Positions 11,211-23,098 are shown, numbered from the stretch's first letter. The stretch is 64,000 bases of DNA from Epiperipatus broadwayi (GCA_028023455.1 JAQFVV010000021.1:5606853-5670852), one strand, 5' to 3'. Translations and numbers: made by a program. The notes: generated by a model from the letters alone, not told the origin.

Positions 11211-11843
11211 TTCATATTAAAAACCAGTCAACACTTAGACAATCCCAATATCAAAACAATTAAAAATTTCAAACTGTTATCCAGGCAACTTTCATTTAAT
11301 AATAATAGTTTAAAAGATTGCAACTTGACCACAGAGATTGAAATTATTGATACAAAGAAGTTTAAATAAACCTCCTTAAACAGATAAATATAACCTGTTC
11401 CGAATCCAGACTAATAAATAGTCAATTATAACATATTATAATTTTCAAATTGCTCCCAAAGTAATACTTAAGTAATAAGTGTTAAATGGAGGTTGCCTTA
11501 ACAACAGTTTGAAATTCTTGATTGCTATTGATATTGGGATTGTCTAAGTGTTGACTGTTTTAATGATTACTTACAAACCCATTTAGCCATGAACATTATT
11601 ACACTTATTATTTAAGTAATACTTTGGGTAGAATTTGAAAATTATAATTGCAGTTTGTGATATAACTGACTATTTATTAGTCTGCTTCAGAAAAGGTTAT
11701 ATTTATCTGTTTAAAAAGGTTTATTTAAATTTCTTTGTATCAATAATTTCAATCTTGGTGGTCAAGGGTGTTTATATAAATATATAGGACCATTAATAAA
11801 GATGGGATTCAACCGTTATTGTTAAAAGGAGGTTGCCTTGATA

Positions 11844-11984
11844 ACAGTTTGAAATTATTATTATTTTTTTATATGTCATAGCATCGGTGGGAGGTGAACC
11901 CACAACTGTCAGCAACCAACTACTTGCTTGCAAGGTGGCTGCGATGACCTCTCGGCTAACAACGCTTGACAGTTTGAAATTATT
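11844..11984 (-). mobile_element. tRNA-derived SINE, 16-bp target duplication
   Basis: The minus strand reads GCGTTGTTAGCCGAGAGGTC, an anticodon-arm region with CCTTGCAAGCAAGTAGTTGG, then GTGGGTTCACCTCCCACCG and GATGCTATGACATAT plus A-rich tail. ACAGTTTGAAATTATT flanks it at 11844-11859 and 11969-11984. The target is the foldback repeat, and removing the SINE restores the repeat consensus. Confidence 0.93.
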
Positions 11985-12006
11985 GATTGTTATTGATAAT
12001 GGGATT

Positions 12007-12489
12007 GTCTAAGTCAGGGATGTCCAACAAGTCGATTGTGATCCACCGGTCGATCGCAAAGCCATTTTGGTCGATCATGAGGCCAATCTGGTAAGAGTTG
12101 TCGGGTAACGAGTGAAACAAATTAAATTAAGATTTTGAAGTTTTTTTGTTATTTTTGTTTTTGTTCTAGTTTTTTTTTTCAATTTTAGATAGGTGAAGTC
12201 CACTAAGTAGTATCATTATTGAAAATATTTTTAATCTTGACATAATATAGCTAATGTGAATTAATAAATATTGTTAATAATTACTCATGGAGCTTTAATT
12301 CCCATGGACATAAGTTTTTTGGCCCGTTAAATAATTATTATTTTTTACGAGGTAGATATATAAAAATAGTATGTATTTTACACCTTCTTCCACTTAGACT
12401 ACGCCTATGACAACAAATCGATTGCAACACATTTTTAAAATAAAAAGTAGATCTTATGAACACAAAAGTTGGCCACTGCTGGTCTAAGT
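12007..12489. mobile_element. Non-autonomous hAT transposon, 467 bp
   Basis: The element spans 12015-12481. It begins CAGGGATGTCCAACA and its other end, read inward, is CAGCAGTGGCCAACT, imperfect hAT-type terminal repeats. The 8-bp target duplication GTCTAAGT is perfect (12007-12014 and 12482-12489). Subterminal 'ccaccggtcgatcgc' is typical of this non-autonomous group. It has no transposase frame and depends on an enzyme from elsewhere. It lies in the 350-bp repeat. Confidence 0.92.
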
Positions 12490-12559
12490 AATAACTGGTT
12501 TTTAATGATTACTTACAAACCTATTTAGCCTTGAGCATTATTACACACACACATTAATA

Positions 12560-13250
12560 TATATATATATAAAACAACAACAAAACAAAATAACAAAAGG
12601 AAAATAAAGGAACCTATGCTAATATACAAATGCAAACAAGACTTCATTAATAGACAGGCAGCAATCATTAAGATCACAGAATTGTGGGAAGTTTAGCCTT
12701 TCAAAGTGTTAGTTGACAAAGACTACAAGAATAGCGAAAGTGCTCCTAAGTGGAGAAATTTTTTAAAGTTATACTTTACATATATCTAATTACTGTATTT
12801 ATAAATATTCAATTATAAAATTACATTTATTGATTTGAAAAAATACAGACATTAAACTATAATATATATTAATTCTAATATTGTCATGGATAAATGATGA
12901 ATTCATAGTATTATTTCTGAGAGTGGGTATATATATATTTGTTCAATATAAACCATCCTTTTGCCTATAAGGTCAACAGCATTAGCAATTATACCATGTA
13001 TTGAGTGCTGTGAAATGGATTATTGCTCTTATAAAAGATTAAATGTGAATGGAAAGTCTTTATATTTTCTTTATTTTGGTTTACAAAGTATATATATATA
13101 TATATATAATACAAAGAGCTATAAAAACAAAATAATGCAATACAATATTGAAAAAACTCCCTGTAGAACTTTGAATTAAGATGAATTTATGGATTAACAA
13201 ATGTCAGAAATTATATGATTATAGATGGGCTTTTCAATGTTATCAAATAT
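12560..13250. other. No gene recognised
   Basis: AT-rich, with TA runs at about 12558-12570 and 13090-13109. The short frame at 12961-13179 has no recognisable domain. Confidence 0.4.
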
Positions 13251-13254
13251 AAAA

Positions 13255-13510
13255 AAAATGGTTGAGAGAACAAACAGATATCACTATAACTGTTGAAAGA
13301 ATTAAGAAACTAAAAGAGAGCTGAAATGGACATCAGCAGAAGAAATATTATATATAAACATTTGAAGTCATAAACTGGATTTCAAAAGATTGTAAAAAAA
13401 TCCTGTAAAGAGACTACGTGTGAGATAGATGGATAAAGTAAAAAAACGTTTTAGTGTTAAGTGGAGAAAAGAGGTAATAGATTGGAATAGTGATGTACAA
13501 GCTAGGCAGA
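13255..13510 (+). pseudogene. Degenerate RTE LINE 3' end
   Basis: Compared with 36880-37140, the order 'gagagaacaaacagatatcac', 'gaaagaattaagaaactaa', 'aaactggatttcaaaagattgtaaaa', 'gagactacgtgtgagatagatggat' and 'agtggagaaaagaggtaatagattgg' is conserved. This is the C-terminal part of the RTE protein (GHI..R.D..W..EIL.WIPRDCKRPR in the better copy). A stretch is disturbed near 13330-13360. The usual (TGA)n tail is not recognisable. Confidence 0.7.
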
Positions 13511-13514
13511 GTGT

Positions 13515-14400
13515 TTAGACAAAACAAATGAAATTTAATGTTTAAAACATTAAACAATACTTATTTTGATTTGAAGTACAATTCATTTCTCATTACTAAA
13601 TTTTACATTATTTGGTCATTGATTTAACTTTTCTAAAACAATTTCTTCTATCTTCTATTTAAAGCTTAACTGTATGCTTAATTAATGTTATAAATTGTTG
13701 TAATTTATTCATGCAGCCACACTGGTGAGCTATGTCATTATATTCAGGTATGTTGAAAAAATATTTGAGATTAAAAAAATTATTCCAGCTTGTATTTGCT
13801 CAGCATAGAAAATATTTAAGCTATATCTCCTATACTATAAAGTAAAATAATTAAAAAAAAAATCCATTTTGATTCTACCATGAACACTCACACAATATAT
13901 GATATCCTCTGCCTAAAGACAGATTTTAAGAAACTCTGCAATCGGATATTTATTACTATTGTTAACACATATATGTATATACATTCATATATAATTTTAT
14001 TTATGATCTGAATAAGATTTTATAATAATTAAGAAGTCAGACTTCTTAAAAATTATTTCTTAATAAACTTGCAAGGACATCTACTTTCTTATGTTAGTGT
14101 CAATTTATTGGTCATCTAATAGTATTTCCATACTCTCTTTTGGAATATAATTTTAAATTTTACTACAATTTAAGTCTTATATATATGACAATAATAAATA
14201 GATTAACTAACTAAGGGAAATATAAATAGAACGCTCCCTCCCACAGCACTTTTCTACACAGTCGCTTTAATACTTCAGTCAGAAGACAGATTTTCATCAG
14301 AAATTGCATCAAAATGGAGTCCTCTAAAATTTAAGCGTAGAAAAGTAATTGCGTTTTTATATATAAAATATTAAAAAGTTAACAGGAATTTCCATGTTTT
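13515..14400. other. No gene recognised
   Basis: AT-rich, with short tracts only. Confidence 0.4.
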
Positions 14401-14401
14401 T

Positions 14402-15082
14402 ATCTAGACCAGTGGTCCCATTCCTTTTTTGGGTATGCTCCACTTAAGCACCCCTAAAATCCTAATGCCCTTCTCCCACCAGTGACATAATTCTTATTAT
14501 CCTATATACTTTTACTTTTCCTACACAATTGTAATTGATATAAGTGCTTGAAAACACCTGAACAGGAAAAGCTTAACATTAATAAAAAGTTTCTTATAAT
14601 ATGCTGATCAGCATTCAATATGAGTATGATATCAGGATTAAGATATCGAAAGCTACTCAGAAAATGTTAAAAAAACTTTTTATTATTGTTAAACTTTTCC
14701 CACTCAGCATTTCCAAGTGCTTACATCAATACTTATTATTCAAAAAGTGAAATCCTATTCTCATAAAAGAAACCTAAAAGGTCATTAGTGAAAGTACAGT
14801 CGAAGTACAATAGAGTTTCACACCACTTAACTTGCTCCAAGCAACCATGTAAGCAGTAAAGATCTTCAGAAGATGGCGATGAAAGAAGGAAATTTAAAAA
14901 ACATTCTTAGCTTAATTTATGAATAAATAAAGAATAATTAGTGGGTTTTCAAATTCACTGTTAGTAACTAAAAAAAAAATTTCAAAAAAATTCACTGTAA
15001 TTCACTCTCGAATCACTTCCCTTAAAAATAAAATTATCCCCATGTGGGGCATGTGCTCCACAGAGAGACCATTGAGCTAGAT
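14402..15082. mobile_element. Non-autonomous hAT-like element, 665 bp
   Basis: It begins CAGTGGTCCCATTCC at 14410 and ends GAGAGACCATTG at 15074. The outermost 6 bp of the ends are inverted with one change. Flanking octamers ATCTAGAC (14402-14409) and AGCTAGAT (15075-15082) match at 6 of 8 positions, as expected for an aged 8-bp duplication. There are no coding frames. 'gtggggcatgtgctccacagag' near the right end mirrors 'ggtatgctccacttaag' near the left. Confidence 0.7.
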
Positions 15083-15121
15083 AAACATCAGGAATCATGT
15101 AATTAGGCAACACTGGTTATT

Positions 15122-15253
15122 AAAAACTAAAATTTGTCAAGCGTTGTTAGCCAAGAGGTCATCGCAACTGCTTTGCAAGCAAGTAGTTGGTTGCAAACGG
15201 TTGTGGGTTCGTGTCCCAGCCGATGCTATGACATAGGAAAAAAAAACTGAAAT
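15122..15253 (+). mobile_element. tRNA-derived SINE
   Basis: It reads GCGTTGTTAGCCAAGAGGTC, ACTGCTTTGCAAGCAAGTAG, then GTGGGTTCGTGTCCCAGC, CGATGCTATGACATAGG and an A9 tail. Flanks AAAAACTAAAATT (15122-15134) and AAAAACTGAAATT (15241-15253) look like a target duplication with one change. It is the same SINE subtype as at 9400 and 11860. Confidence 0.88.
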
Positions 15254-15259
15254 TATGTT

Positions 15260-16900
15260 ATCTAGTAGTAGTATTTATGACTAATTTATCTTTAAACTAA
15301 AAATCAGATGAAAGTATTACTACTGAAAACTGTGATTTCAATTTGCAATTACCAATTATAATTAATTGTTTGCCTAATTATATCATAGCTGAAGTTTATT
15401 CAAAAAAGTAGACAAAAATATTCATTATACTTTCAATATTTTATCAATAAAATCTGTGAAATCCTCTAACATATATTGCAATATTTAAAGCTATATATTT
15501 GAATATTATATAAAGTATATTTATGTACTTGAAGTTGACATGTAACAATATTTTTAAAATTAAAAGCTGTGAATTAGAATCATAAATAAGAAATTATACG
15601 GTCTTTGGATATATTTTGAAATTGTAACATTTTGAATTCAAATTTAAACAATTCAGGGCAAAATAAGATAAAGCCTGATATGTTATAGCTTGTGCTTTTG
15701 CATATAAAAATTGAAATAAAGAGAATGGCTTTGTGGTAGTGCATTATCTTAACACACCCATTATTTGAAGTTCCAATTTAGAGTGGAAAGAAAAAAAATT
15801 TTTTTTTAGCATAACTGGCTCATAGCCTATTTAGTTAACCATGCAATATTGTTTGGTAAATGGGTGTTTAGATAATATTGCCTGAAATGAAAACTCTACG
15901 ATAGTCAGAGTTGATCAGATGGGAATCAATGTATCATTCATATGTATAAAAACTCATAATTATAATAGTGCACTGTCTTTTTCATTGGCATGAATGAGTT
16001 CATAATCCTTTGGCATTTAGCTTAAGATTCATCGTTACTTTTATTTATTTTTAGTATTTTATTGCTGTGTGTGTTACTATTTTGTGAATGAATGTATATG
16101 AGTGGAACATGAGCTTGAATTCTAATAAAAATATTGCATAATGAAATACTTATATTTAACCTTGATTAAAACATACTAAGGTGGTATAATATTTATTTTT
16201 CAAATACTACAAGATAAATAAAAAGTAATGCATTAATCCATTAATCATGGCTTTAATATGAAAACTTATAGTTTTATTTAATACCACTGGGTTAATCCAT
16301 TTTTAACACATTTAATTTCTTTATTATTAACCAATGCTCAGACAACCATTTCTTGACCTTTTTACAGTTTCGATTGGCCCTGCAATCTTCCTCAGAACTC
16401 CATGCTATCATTCTACATTTATATTATTTGTATGCTGTTATTGATTTATATTTATTATCTTTAATAGAGCATGCACAGCTATGAACACCAATTTAGTCCA
16501 TAACTTTTGAAGTGATTACTTTGTAATTAGTATTAAGTTTGAAAATTCAATCAAACAACGAATTACAATTCAGTTTCTCTATTATTTCTCATTTAAAGCT
16601 AGCTGTATTTAAACTTAAATGAATATTTTTATTTGATTAAAATAATAACCAATAGTTAGTTGCTTGAATGTTGGATAATGTTTGAGCATCAGAAGTGACA
16701 CTTCGAATTTCAATTCCCAAAATCTCCCTTCCGGAACTCCAGTATTCTACCACTTTCTTAAACTTGATGCTTTTAATGTAATTAAATTATAATAATTACC
16801 AAAATCACCCTTTTCTTTATTTTGCTGTAATATCTTATATAAATACAATTTACCAAAATGTCTTCAAACACTTTTTAGCAAAAACCTTTTATTGTATATA
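15260..16900. other. No gene; one GAAAC-stem repeat fragment
   Basis: At about 16330-16420, minus strand, 'ctgaggaagattgcagggccaatcgaaactgtaaaaagg' belongs to the short GAAAC-stem family. Its hairpin uses GATTG with CAATC, where the copy at 16930 uses GACTG with CAGTC. The rest is featureless AT-rich sequence. Confidence 0.45.
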
Positions 16901-16909
16901 TATATATAT

Positions 16910-17095
16910 ATTATTTTGTTCATTATATCATAGCTCTGAAGAAGACTGCAGGACAGTCGAAATGTAGGTGTTTTGAATAAATTGTATTTATATAAAATAT
17001 AATAGTTAATAATAACAATAACAACTACAATGATAATAATAATGATTATAATGATGATGATCATGACAATCGTTATGATGATAATGATAATAATA
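16910..17095 (+). repeat. GAAAC-stem repeat followed by AT/GAT microsatellite
   Basis: 'ctctgaagaagactgcaggacagtcgaaatg' has the form CTGAAGA, A, GACTG, loop, CAGTC, GAAA. It resembles a hammerhead core but has an extra A before stem II and no clear stem III. It is followed by ataa/atgatg tracts at 17010-17095, which give a poly-Ile frame on the minus strand. Confidence 0.6.
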
Positions 17096-17267
17096 TGTTC
17101 AAACCTATTTTAAAAGTTTTTGCATGATTTCAAGTATCAATGTAATAGTAAAACTTGTATATAATGTTTGATAAACATTGCATGACAATAAAATATTGAA
17201 ATTAAAATTTATAATTTTTTACCAAGATTTCAATATATATTATTTATTTTAAAAGCTTTCTATATAT

Positions 17268-17375
17268 ATATTTTTTTCATGTGGCAAAGCATCGACCGAG
17301 AAGCGAAACCGCAAACCCAGGACAACTGCTTGTAAGGCAACTGTGCTGACCACCGGCCACCAAGGATTCGTCAAC
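17268..17375 (-). mobile_element. Degenerate tRNA-derived SINE
   Basis: The minus strand carries ATCCTTGGTGGCCGGTGGTC, AGCACAGTTGCCTTACAAGC, GGTTTCGCTTCTCGGTCGAT and GCTTTGCCACATGAAAAAAA. This is the SINE plan with several substitutions. No convincing target duplication remains. Confidence 0.75.
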
Positions 17376-17379
17376 TTCA

Positions 17380-19700
17380 TTTTCTAGACATGCGCACTGA
17401 AATAAACTCCCGGCATGCACTCTGAAATAAATAGGATGAAATTTAAAACTGAGAAAATTTGAAAAGTAGTTTCCTTTGACTTTTATGTTTTTTTATTGCT
17501 TCATAATTTATAAAGTATATACCAAGAAAATAATTTGAATTTGAAAACCAATTTATATTGTGCATTAATTCAAAACTTTATTTAATTAATAAAAAAATTA
17601 GAATATTTACTGGATTAGAAATAGATGACGTCATTTTTACTCTACAGAAACATCCTAGCTGTCTTATTATCAGCAGACTATGTTTTTTTTTAGTTGTTCT
17701 CTCAAGATATCATTAACTATATTTTTATTTATAATGTTGTTTATATTATTAACTTAATTTAAATGCACATACTATACACATAAGTAAGCATCTATATTAT
17801 ATATATATATGTATGTGTGTGTGTGCATGTTAAAAGAAAAAAAGTATTGTACACTTCGGTTCAATGGACAATACATATTTTATTATAATTCAACCTTGCC
17901 AACAAAATATGAAATATGAGGAGGTAGATGGATTCCACTGTATATACAAAATTATACTTCTATTCAATGTTATGTGAAAAGTTAAACCAGATTGTATAAT
18001 AAGCTAGATAATTCAAAATTTTAATAAAACAATAATGAAAGATATAGTCGTATACAGATGAAAGTCTTCCCATTTATAAATATGATCATCTAATGTAAAA
18101 CAGATAGATAGGTGGTAGGAAATATCACATAGATATATTTTGTTCTCTTGACATTCTTACTTTATTTATATGTATCATACTATTGTTATATACCACTAAC
18201 ATTGATTTGCACAATATGATTGGCTCTTTCACATTAAACTAATAAATATAATGTATGACACATTGGCAGTAAGTGTACACCAAGGCTGTTAATATTTCAC
18301 TAGACTGCAGGGAATATGAAGAGGATACCATATATTCAATACCATATTGAAACACATAAAATATCAATAAAAAATAATGAAATCATTTGTTGCCCAGATG
18401 ATTACATAAAGAAAGAGCACCAGAAATAATAGGGTTGAGTAATGATCCATAAATTTGAGTTCTAAAATTTGCCTCTCTACCATTGCATTAAACCATGAAG
18501 GACACAAAATATCAATAAAATAGGTTAGATTATTACTGTAGAATTCTCTAATCTAAAAAGAATCATTGCCACAGCTAGTAAAATAAAAGGTACTCCTTAT
18601 TTATTATTGGTCTATACTATTTAAAATTGTGCAAGTGGGAATTTATAGACTCTTCAAACTGGAAGTGCTGAAGATCACAAACTATGGTACATATTTACAA
18701 GGAGTGTCCAATCTACTAGGCCCATGTTGACCTCTTTGCTCTACATAACTTGGCGAGTTGGCTCTTGATTGGTTAAGAACTGTTGGTGTTGAATTTTAAT
18801 GTGCGGACATTATATGCCAAACAAATAAATATACTGAAATATATACAACCAAACAAAACATCCAGTATCAATATCTAATTTATATTGTAACATGTAATTT
18901 ATTTTTATCATGGCATACATATTTAAAAATTGACATACTTATGATGGTATAAAAATCAAATCATATGTATTCTTTATACAAATACAAGTATGTGTGTGTT
19001 TTTTAATTACTTTTAATTGTGAAATAATAGATAAATAAATATAAATGTTTTAAATGTTTAGATTATAACATATAAACAAGCCAATATCCATATGGCCCAC
19101 TTATATTTATGTTTGAAATCATATATTTAAATCTTAACTACCAGCTAAATTTTTTTTCCTTAAAAATAAAATTAGATAAAAATTAAAAAAACAACAACAA
19201 CATATTAATATAAGCATATATTATATTTTTCTTTAATAAAACTATTGTACACACATTGATATGAATATGTGTATATATACTTGGATGCATACATTCACAC
19301 ATTAGCATTATTTTTAAAGCCTATTATGTACATTAATTTCTATTAAATTGAACGTTTCACATTTAATTTATCTTTTTTTTTTTTGATATTTCTTTACAAT
19401 ACCCTATAAAATATATAATGCCGTGTAGATTTTAAAATAGCCAACATAGTTTCTTCTTTCATAATGTTTTACATCAGAATGAGAATATTTTATTTCTGCC
19501 ATACATATTGTTTAAAACACCACAGAAACATCTAAACAATACTCCCAATTCAATTATAAACTATTCCTTATAGCTAACAGATTTGAAATATTAAGTTGAT
19601 TGTTACGTCTTCAGAATTCCAGAATTGTAAGCCACCAACCAATTATTGTGACTTTATTTTTCCATTAAAGTTCACTAATTACATAAATTTTAATATTTTT
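17380..19700. other. No gene recognised
   Basis: AT-rich. (TA)n with (TG)n at 17798-17830. Nothing with coding or RNA-gene character could be supported. Confidence 0.4.
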
Positions 19701-19704
19701 AATA

Positions 19705-19815
19705 ATAATAAATATTAAGGCTATAACCTTAAGACCATGCACCTAAAATGTGACAGTAGGGACCTCTACAAATCTAAACACAAGATTAACGACTTTAAAA
19801 GACAAGAGCGACCAC
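19705..19815 (+). repeat. Half copy of the GAGGCTATAACCTC palindromic repeat
   Basis: 'aaggctataaccttaagaccatgcacctaaaatgtgacagtagggacctctaca' matches one arm of the palindrome at 40091-40298 with several differences. Only one arm is present. Confidence 0.7.
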
Positions 19816-20309
19816 ACTCTTATCTTAAACCTAATTTTTAATAATTTTTAATAATTTAAATTAATCTAGATATGATAAATTGGATAGAATAAATTAGTGT
19901 TTACAAATAAATTTAAATAATTATACATGCTTACAGATTGTTTATATTTTACAAATTAAAAAATATGCCCCCCCCCCACCTTTTTCTAAAATTTTTAAAA
20001 TGAACAAACTTTCTGATCAAATCTCCTATGTATTACTAATTATGAATCCACAATTTATAAGAAAATATCAAATTACAAATTAGTCATACTTTTAAAATAC
20101 ATAGAATTTTTTATCCATCTTGAAAGTAACAATTTTTAACAACCATTGCTTACTTTCTTTGGTTTAGAAATCAGCATCATAGAAATATATATTAATATTA
20201 TTATATATATATAAATCATACAATACTGCAAATGTTCTGAATTGATAATTTTTTAAATGTGAAATACATTTTTTTTTGAAAAAAAAAAAATAACAGTAAT
20301 AATTTTTGA

Positions 20310-20640
20310 CGAGAATCTCGGCCTCAGGGTGGCCTTTGAGCATTCCATCATCAGATTTTCAATTGGATGGATGGTTGAAAAGTTGGAGTGTGGAGTGGAT
20401 TGAAGCCTGTCCATTAAAGTATGAAGATTGGCTATCTTAATATATATATATATATGAGCACTTATTGCACATATAGTAGTGACAATAATCTGGATCAACT
20501 GATGATTGCTGGTTTAGCATGAAATATGTATATTAGTGATTATTTATCTTTTTGACATATATGTGTTTAAGTGTATCAGTGTTATGAGATGGAGTGGTGG
20601 GTTGTGTGAAGGTCTGTGCTCATATACCCTATATATAGTA
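20310..20640 (+). mobile_element. Hammerhead repeat family C copy
   Basis: It contains the family order: 'ctttgagcattccatcatcagattttcaat', 'ttggagtgtgga...gattgaagcctgtccattaaagt', 'gaagattggctatcttaata', a TA run, the ribozyme (20484-20542), then 'gtatcagtgttatgagatggagtgg'. A frame on the minus strand (20253-20498) is only the shadow of the repeat. The same phrases recur at 22.5-24.0 and 48.3-49.15 kb. Confidence 0.8.
20484..20542 (+). ncRNA. Hammerhead ribozyme, slightly degenerate (family C)
   Basis: CTGATGA at 20499-20505, stem II TTGCT (20506-20510) with AGCAT (20516-20520), loop GGTTT, GAAA at 20521-20524, then TATGTATA and stem I. The first stem II pair is T-T instead of G-C, and stem I carries mismatches (GATCAA against TTAGTG). 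The core boxes are intact but stem defects suggest weak or no activity. Confidence 0.65.
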
Positions 20641-20644
20641 ATAA

Positions 20645-21685
20645 TTTTTATAATTCAAAGCTAATTCTTTCTATTATTTTTTTTCCTTTTAATAGTAGAA
20701 AGAATTATCTTTATTTCATGGCTTTTCTTATTATACTTCTTATTGTTTAATTAAGTCAATGTTGCAAATGCTATATGACTTTTAATCATCTGTCTAAGGT
20801 GCAATTTTCACAATAACTTAATAATGCACTATAACTCAATTACATTTTTATAATATATATCACACCATAATATTATCATTATACAATGACAAATTAAATC
20901 CCCACTTTTTTTTCAAAATATATATGTTCTCCAGTATTATAAATAAATACATAAACTTCTTATTTCTTTCCCAAAACTTTGTTTCCATATATTAACTTAT
21001 GAACATATATATATAAATTCACACATTATGCACCTTTCAATGTTTCAACTGTTTTTTACATCATTATTATAATTATTATAATGGATTTGATATATTAATG
21101 TTAATATATTAAACCCATTATGAAATGTTATCATCTCTAAAAATTGATGTGGTATTACATTTTTTTTCAAATATTTTAATAATTAAAAAGCAAATATCAG
21201 ATTTTAAAGCAGAATTTGATAGATTTAACACAAGTCCACGTTTGTTCATTTGCAGTAAAAAAAACTGTAAATAAAAAAGAATTTGTTCATTTTCTGAAAG
21301 AGAGTTTCATAATTGGTGATGTTTACATCTTTTGTTCTTATTTATTATTCAGTTTTTAAATATTTATAAAATTCAAATACAATTTTTAAGAGTAGTATTC
21401 ATTTATAAAATTAAATTAAAAATAAATCAAATCCAATTCATTGAGTTTTAGTATAAAATAAAGATTTGATACAGAACTAGAAAGTTGAGCATTTCAAAAA
21501 CTTTCACCAGGTGTAACAATAGAAAATTTTGAAATTCAAAAAAACTCCATTAATTTAAGCACGTATAATTACAGTGATTTTAAATTCTGTGTATATTATT
21601 TTTTATATATAATACATTTTAATATCTGAGTAGTGTTTACAACTAATGGTTAAGTTGTACAGTATTTTTAACATTACTTGATCAC
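20645..21685. other. No gene recognised
   Basis: AT-rich with simple tracts. A small inverted repeat occurs at about 21085-21125 (atggatttgatatatta and its reverse). Confidence 0.35.
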
Positions 21686-21689
21686 ATGA

Positions 21690-21957
21690 TGATGTTTTCA
21701 ATTTAAAACTTATAGTTTTGTAGTTAAGTAGAGATACAAGGTCGCTGATAGAGGGTTGCATTAGATCCTAAGATCTAGGTACAGTGTTCTCAGATTCAAG
21801 GCTCCTCACTGATGAAGGCCACAAGCCAGAAACTAGTCTGGGAATATTGGATGAGTAAGCACTAGATGGGGATTTTATGCACAAGCCTTCTGGCATCCAT
21901 TGATTTCTCTGGCTTGCACTGAGTGGCAATAAGTATAGAGAGTTTTGCCTGTTTTAA
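21690..21957 (+). mobile_element. Hammerhead repeat family B copy
   Basis: It runs from 'gatgatgttttcaatttaaaacttatagttttgtagttaa' through 'gagggttgcattagatcctaagatctaggtacagtg', the ribozyme-like region and 'gattttatgcacaagccttctggcatccattgat' to 'GAGAGTTTTGCCTGTT' followed by TTAA. The right end matches those at 33678 and 51897; the left inverted end is absent here. Confidence 0.75.
21791..21852 (+). ncRNA. Hammerhead-like motif (family B)
   Basis: CTGATGA at 21809-21815; stem II GGC (21817-21819) with GCC (21825-21827), loop CACAA, flanked by A16 and A28 where a G-C pair is normal; GAAA 21829-21832; palindromic stem III ACTAGT 21832-21837; C21838 as the expected cleavage base; stem I TCCTCA with TGGGAA (one mismatch). 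In sister copies the flanks ATCC and GGAT can pair as outer stem I. The replaced first stem II pair makes activity doubtful. Confidence 0.6.
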
Positions 21958-21959
21958 TA

Positions 21960-22505
21960 ACATTTAACATCTTTCTAGTTATTAAATTGATGCTTATTCA
22001 TACTTTTAATGTTTTTATTACAACATTTTATGCATTTATTATTGATACTCTTTAATCCCTTGAAAAATAATGAATAAGGAATTAAACCATATTATCTATT
22101 CACATTTATTACTTACACATTTGTCCACACAGATATACACTAATATATGAATGCTTTCCTATTCTAAATCAATTAAAAAATATAAAAAAGATTAGTATAA
22201 AAATTAAAATAATATTACTTTCAATACATTATAATTATTTTTATTTTTTTAAAGCCCAAAATTAATAAATACTTGAATGGAATATCTCCATTATATACTT
22301 ACACTATATTAACATTTCCCCCCTTTCATAAAAATAGTGTACGCTTTTAGAAATATTTCGGTATTTTAAATATTCATTTGTTACAATGAAAAAATAAAAT
22401 AAAATCAATATTGCAACCTATGATTATTATTTTCAAAATTCCACATAACTTTATAATTTTATTTTAAAGCAATAATCTATATTTTTGAATTAATTAAAAG
22501 TATAG
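21960..22505. other. No gene recognised
   Basis: AT-rich intergenic-type sequence without identifiable features. Confidence 0.35.
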
Positions 22506-22554
22506 TATATATATTATAAGGAACTCGAACTTTCAAGCTCCCTATATCTATTCA

Positions 22555-23098
22555 ATCTATCGCAGTGGTCTTCAACCTTTTCACACCTGCGGACCGGTAA
22601 AAATAAGGATAAGGTTCCACGGACCAGCAAAAATAAGGATAAGATTTCGCAGACCGGCAGAAGTCTATAGATAAATTTTCTTAAAGATAAGCATAATTGT
22701 TATAACTGATCAAAACAACAATGTTAAATATATAAGATAAAGTTTTATATATATATATGGAGTTTATATAATAAAAAACTTTTTTTTAAATTTTTTTAGA
22801 AAAGTAATAAAAAATTTAATTCTACCCCCCCCCCCATAAACATCTGTGATAACTAGAAAAACAAATTAATTTATGAATGATTGATTAGATTTTGTTTTCG
22901 TTCTGTTTTCTTTTTTTTTAATTGGGTAAAAATGAGATGAAAAAATAAATAAAAATTGGCTATATTAATTAAAAGTTTAAACTCTTATTATTTATTATTA
23001 CAAACTTTTTACTGCCCATTTAGCACGCGGACCTGCAGAAAAGTTCCGCGGCCCGGTGCCGGGCCGCAGACCAAGGGTTGAAGAACACTGATCTATCG
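22555..23098. mobile_element. Non-autonomous hAT element, 528 bp
   Basis: Element 22563-23090 starts CAGTGGTCTTCAACC and ends GGGTTGAAGAACACTG; the ends are inverted repeats. The 8-bp duplication ATCTATCG is perfect (22555-22562 and 23091-23098). Subterminal 'gcggaccgg' repeats face inward from both ends, three on the left. There is no transposase frame. It is inserted in a hammerhead repeat, so it is younger than that copy. Confidence 0.95.

Larger units (their letters stand above)
11215..12555. mobile_element. Large foldback of the 350-bp repeat, with nested inserts
   Basis: The left part (11215-11470) reads CCAGTCAACACTTAGAC onwards in the plus sense. From about 11470 to 12555 the same family is read in the opposite sense, covering more than one tandem unit ('tgatattgggattgtctaagt' recurs near 11520 and 11990). 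A SINE sits at 11860-11968 and a hAT element at 12015-12481, each with perfect target duplications made of this repeat's own sequence. The order of insertion is therefore clear: foldback repeat first, then SINE and hAT. Confidence 0.85.

Noticed and set aside
11490-11580. Hammerhead in the 350-bp repeat ('ttgacaacagtttgaaattg')
   Set aside because: It has TTGACAA in place of CTGANGA, no proper stem II and no consistent stem I across copies.
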